A stretch of 7,974 nucleotides of DNA from an uncultured Ruminococcus sp. (GTDB taxonomy: Bacteria > Bacillota > Clostridia > Oscillospirales > Acutalibacteraceae), in assembly GCA_902773035.1 (NCBI GenBank), contig CACYDB010000055.1, forward strand, positions 1 to 7,974, written 5' to 3'. Made by a program: the position numbers and the translations under genes. Each line of letters begins with the position of its first letter. Position 1 is the first letter of the stretch. Of this stretch, positions 6,069 to 7,974 are shown in pieces. Below the pieces are notes generated by a model. That model was not told the DNA's origin, searched no databases, and was given only the letters and a program-made list of their open reading frames with translations.

Positions 6069-7036
6069 AGCTTGTGTATAACAAAACGTAAAAGCACGCC
6101 CGCGTATCTGCGAGTCAGTCTGATCTTAGATGCAGGTCTCAGCGTTTTGTAGTTCAAAAAGAGGGCGGAACAAATGAGATTTCTATCCTCAGCCTCTTTC
6201 CTGAAGGGCTCAAGCTCATCCCTTTTGATTTCCCTGCGGTGCTTGTAGAGGTACCTCCAGCTTTTAGCGTTTCTTACCTGCGACAAGCCCTTTGATTCGG
6301 GGTCAAGCTCGAGGCACATATCATACATAAACATATTTCTGATATGATTCACGATCATCTTTTTGCTTGTCCAGATACCGTCGCCCGTTTGCAGATAGAT
6401 CGCCATTTTCTCGGGCAGGAAATAAATCTTTCCCTGCAAAAGAATGAGGAAGGTAATCAGGTTGTCGTTAAAGTTATTGATCACGTAATCCGCGGGAAGC
6501 TTTTCGATAACGCTGCTTCTCACGAGGGTGGTATCGGTGTGGAAATACAGCTTAGCCCAGTAGCTCTTTAAGTCATATTTTCCTTCTTTGAGCTTGTAAA
6601 CGGGCAGAGCGAGCTTATGTCCGTCGGGGTAGAGCGCCTCGATGTAATGCGAGCAGGCTGCGCAGTCGCTGTTTTCATCCTTCTCGAGTATGTCAACCTG
6701 CTTTTGCAGCTTATTTTCGTCGGAAAAATAATCGTCGCCGTCGAGGAAGATAAAGTATTTTCCCTTTACGTGAGTGAGCAGGTCAAGACGGTTTCTCGAC
6801 GCGCGGAAGCCTGTCACGGTGACGCCGTCATCGCGGCTTCTGTTATAGTAACTGATTCTGTCGGGATACTTGTCGATCCATTTTTTGATCTCGCCGTAAG
6901 TACCGTCGGTCGAGCCGTCGTCGCCCGCGATTATCTCAAAGTCAAAATTCGTTTTCTGATTCATAACGGACCGCATTGTGCTGTCCACATATTTTTCCTG
7001 ATTGTAAAACGTTATTATTACGCTTACGGTTACCAT
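6056..7036 (-). CDS. Family 2 glycosyltransferase
   Basis: This is a 326-residue protein with a GT-A fold signature: VTVSVIITFYNQEKYVDST (2-20 from the chosen start), IIAGDDGSTDGT (35-46) and FIFLDGDDYF (95-104), which contains the DxD-type metal and nucleotide-sugar binding site. FHTDTTLVRSS (165-175) follows. Such enzymes transfer a sugar from a nucleotide donor to a growing lipid-linked oligosaccharide at the inner membrane face. Two ATG codons are possible, at 7042 and 7036. The Shine-Dalgarno AAAGGAG (7044-7050) is 1 nt from the first but 7 nt from the second, so I choose the second, which drops only Met-Thr. The gene begins 24 bp after the polymerase stop and its own stop lies in a hairpin loop before the flippase. 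Donor and acceptor sugars cannot be told from sequence. It is the only glycosyltransferase in the window. Confidence 0.93.
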   Translation of the reverse strand: MVTVSVIITFYNQEKYVDSTMRSVMNQKTNFDFEIIAGDDGSTDGTYGEIKKWIDKYPDRISYYNRSRDDGVTVTGFRASRNRLDLLTHVKGKYFIFLDGDDYFSDENKLQKQVDILEKDENSDCAACSHYIEALYPDGHKLALPVYKLKEGKYDLKSYWAKLYFHTDTTLVRSSVIEKLPADYVINNFNDNLITFLILLQGKIYFLPEKMAIYLQTGDGIWTSKKMIVNHIRNMFMYDMCLELDPESKGLSQVRNAKSWRYLYKHRREIKRDELEPFRKEAEDRNLICSALFLNYKTLRPASKIRLTRRYAGVLLRFVIHKLTGR

Positions 7037-7043
7037 TGTCATT

Positions 7044-7050
7044 CTCCTTT
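7044..7050 (-). promoter_or_regulatory. Ribosome binding site deciding the glycosyltransferase start
   Basis: The minus strand reads AAAGGAG, then A, ATG (7042-7040), ACA and ATG (7036-7034). The distance to the first ATG (1 nt) is too short for efficient initiation; the distance to the second (7 nt) is ideal. Confidence 0.75.
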
Positions 7051-7060
7051 AGTACGGATA

Positions 7061-7974
7061 TTACTTTAGAGTTATCTTTATCCTTTTGTGCGCAATCAGT
7101 CGCCGGGGTGTTTCGGGAGCCGTGAATTTATCGGCGTTCATTCCCAGAATAATAAACATATAGAGGAAGTTGTTGCCTGTCAGCGCCTCGTTCAAGCCTA
7201 TAAAGAACAGTGAGGCTATGACCATCAGTACGACCGTACCTGAGGCGTTGGGATACTTGCCGAGCTTTGAGCCGCTGTACAGCAGTCCGAATATCAACGC
7301 TCCGAGGTACACTATTCCGCCCTGCATAAGAATAAACAGCAGGTAGTTGTGCGGATGAGCGGCTGCCACAAGATTGTACAGCTCCGTGTATTCCTGTCCC
7401 GTAAGGAAGCCGTGTCCTATGACAAAATGTCTGGAAATCTCAACCACGCTGATTTCCCAGATCTGCGTTCTTCCCGTCAGAGTAGTATTCTTACCCAAAG
7501 ACTCAAACAGCATATCAAAGTTCGCCTGAATGTTGAGGAAAAGGAGTCCTATGTTAAGCACGAGGAATACAATACTTATATTCCTGAGATTAAACCACTT
7601 AGCTCTCTTTGAAAAAACATACAGGAATACAAACATCAGTATTCCGAAGAAGATAATGGCGAGGATACCCGTTGAGCTGTTTACTTTTATCATTGTCAGT
7701 ACCGCGCAGAGAAAGAGCGCTATGCTGCTGAGTCCGATTCTGTTTCTTTTCTCGAGTCCGCGGATCAGAGAAATTCCCAGCACAGGCAGGATAAGACGGA
7801 TCTGCGGATTTTTGTAGCCGAGCAGCCAGTTTGCCGTATACAAGGAGGTTGAGTACATTCCCTTCGGGAAAAGGAAGGTTGTAACGAGATTGAGGTAAAT
7901 CAGAACCTCCAGAATTATAAAGGAGTCGAGCAGAATGTTAAGCTTGCCGCGGATAATATAGTAGTACGCGAGCA
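7061..7974 (-). CDS. Polysaccharide polymerase / O-antigen ligase-like membrane protein (5' end outside window)
   Basis: The frame is open from the right edge to a TAA at 7061-7063, giving 303 residues. An internal ATG at 7858 is not taken as the start, because 38 further in-frame codons upstream continue a hydrophobic segment (VLIYLNLVTTFLF) and family members are usually about 400 residues or more. The visible part holds several membrane helices. They are interrupted by a large polar loop with NTTLTGRTQIW, then VIGHGF and AAHPHNYLLFILMQGG, the pattern typical of the Wzy/O-antigen ligase (Wzy_C) family, in which the loop contains the Arg and His residues tied to activity. These membrane enzymes polymerise or ligate lipid-linked glycan units on the outer face. 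The flippase two genes downstream fits a Wzx/Wzy system. The C-terminal tail is basic (RRLIAHKRIKITLK). Polymerase versus ligase cannot be decided here. Confidence 0.88.
   Translation of the reverse strand, partial: LAYYYIIRGKLNILLDSFIILEVLIYLNLVTTFLFPKGMYSTSLYTANWLLGYKNPQIRLILPVLGISLIRGLEKRNRIGLSSIALFLCAVLTMIKVNSSTGILAIIFFGILMFVFLYVFSKRAKWFNLRNISIVFLVLNIGLLFLNIQANFDMLFESLGKNTTLTGRTQIWEISVVEISRHFVIGHGFLTGQEYTELYNLVAAAHPHNYLLFILMQGGIVYLGALIFGLLYSGSKLGKYPNASGTVVLMVIASLFFIGLNEALTGNNFLYMFIILGMNADKFTAPETPRRLIAHKRIKITLK

Noticed and set aside
7061..7858. Polymerase gene starting at the ATG at 7858 as a complete 265-residue protein
   Set aside because: The frame stays open for 38 more hydrophobic codons to the window edge and the family is normally longer, so the gene is treated as cut by the window and not as starting there.

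Overview
This 8 kb window looks like a chromosomal segment of a Gram-positive, probably gut-type Clostridia (an Oscillospiraceae/Ruminococcus-like background is my inference). The grounds are strong AAAGGAG-type ribosome binding sites with TTG and GTG starts, a balanced GC content with an AT-rich promoter gap, a LicD-type enzyme and a flippase of the kind common in Firmicutes polysaccharide loci, and a GAAC-N4-GTTC operator of the Gram-positive LexA type. No rRNA, tRNA, CRISPR array or insertion sequence was seen.

Every gene I accept lies on the minus strand, so transcription runs from right to left. The right nine tenths (about 807-7974) is the 3' part of a surface polysaccharide (capsule/exopolysaccharide) operon. 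In transcription order it encodes: a multi-membrane polymerase/ligase of the Wzy/O-antigen-ligase type (5' end outside the window), a family 2 glycosyltransferase, a Wzx-type flippase, a GNAT acetyltransferase, a LicD-family phosphotransferase, a nucleotidyltransferase-fold protein of the NTP_transf_5 type, and UDP-galactopyranose mutase (glf). Gaps are 4 to 28 bp, several ribosome binding sites overlap or abut the previous stop codon, and no internal promoter or terminator is evident. The inferred job is to make UDP-galactofuranose (Glf), add sugars (GT2), modify the repeat unit (GNAT, LicD, perhaps the NTP_transf_5 protein), flip it across the membrane (Wzx) and polymerise or ligate it (Wzy). 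A hairpin with a T-rich tail at 761-800 ends the operon.

The left tenth (1-653) holds the 5' part of an unrelated gene that starts with TTG and runs off the left edge. Its 217 visible residues resemble tail-fibre or minor structural proteins of Firmicutes phages. It has its own near-perfect sigma-A promoter (TTGACA, 17 bp, TATAAT) directly after the glf terminator. Two LexA/DinR-like operators overlap this promoter and its early transcribed region, which suggests SOS (DNA damage) control. The 5' untranslated leader of about 73 nt can begin with a stable hairpin. This left-hand unit, a damage-inducible phage-tail-like gene beside a capsule locus, is the most interesting part of the window.

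The only non-coding stretch longer than 30 bp is 654-806, and it is fully accounted for by the leader, promoter, operators and terminator.
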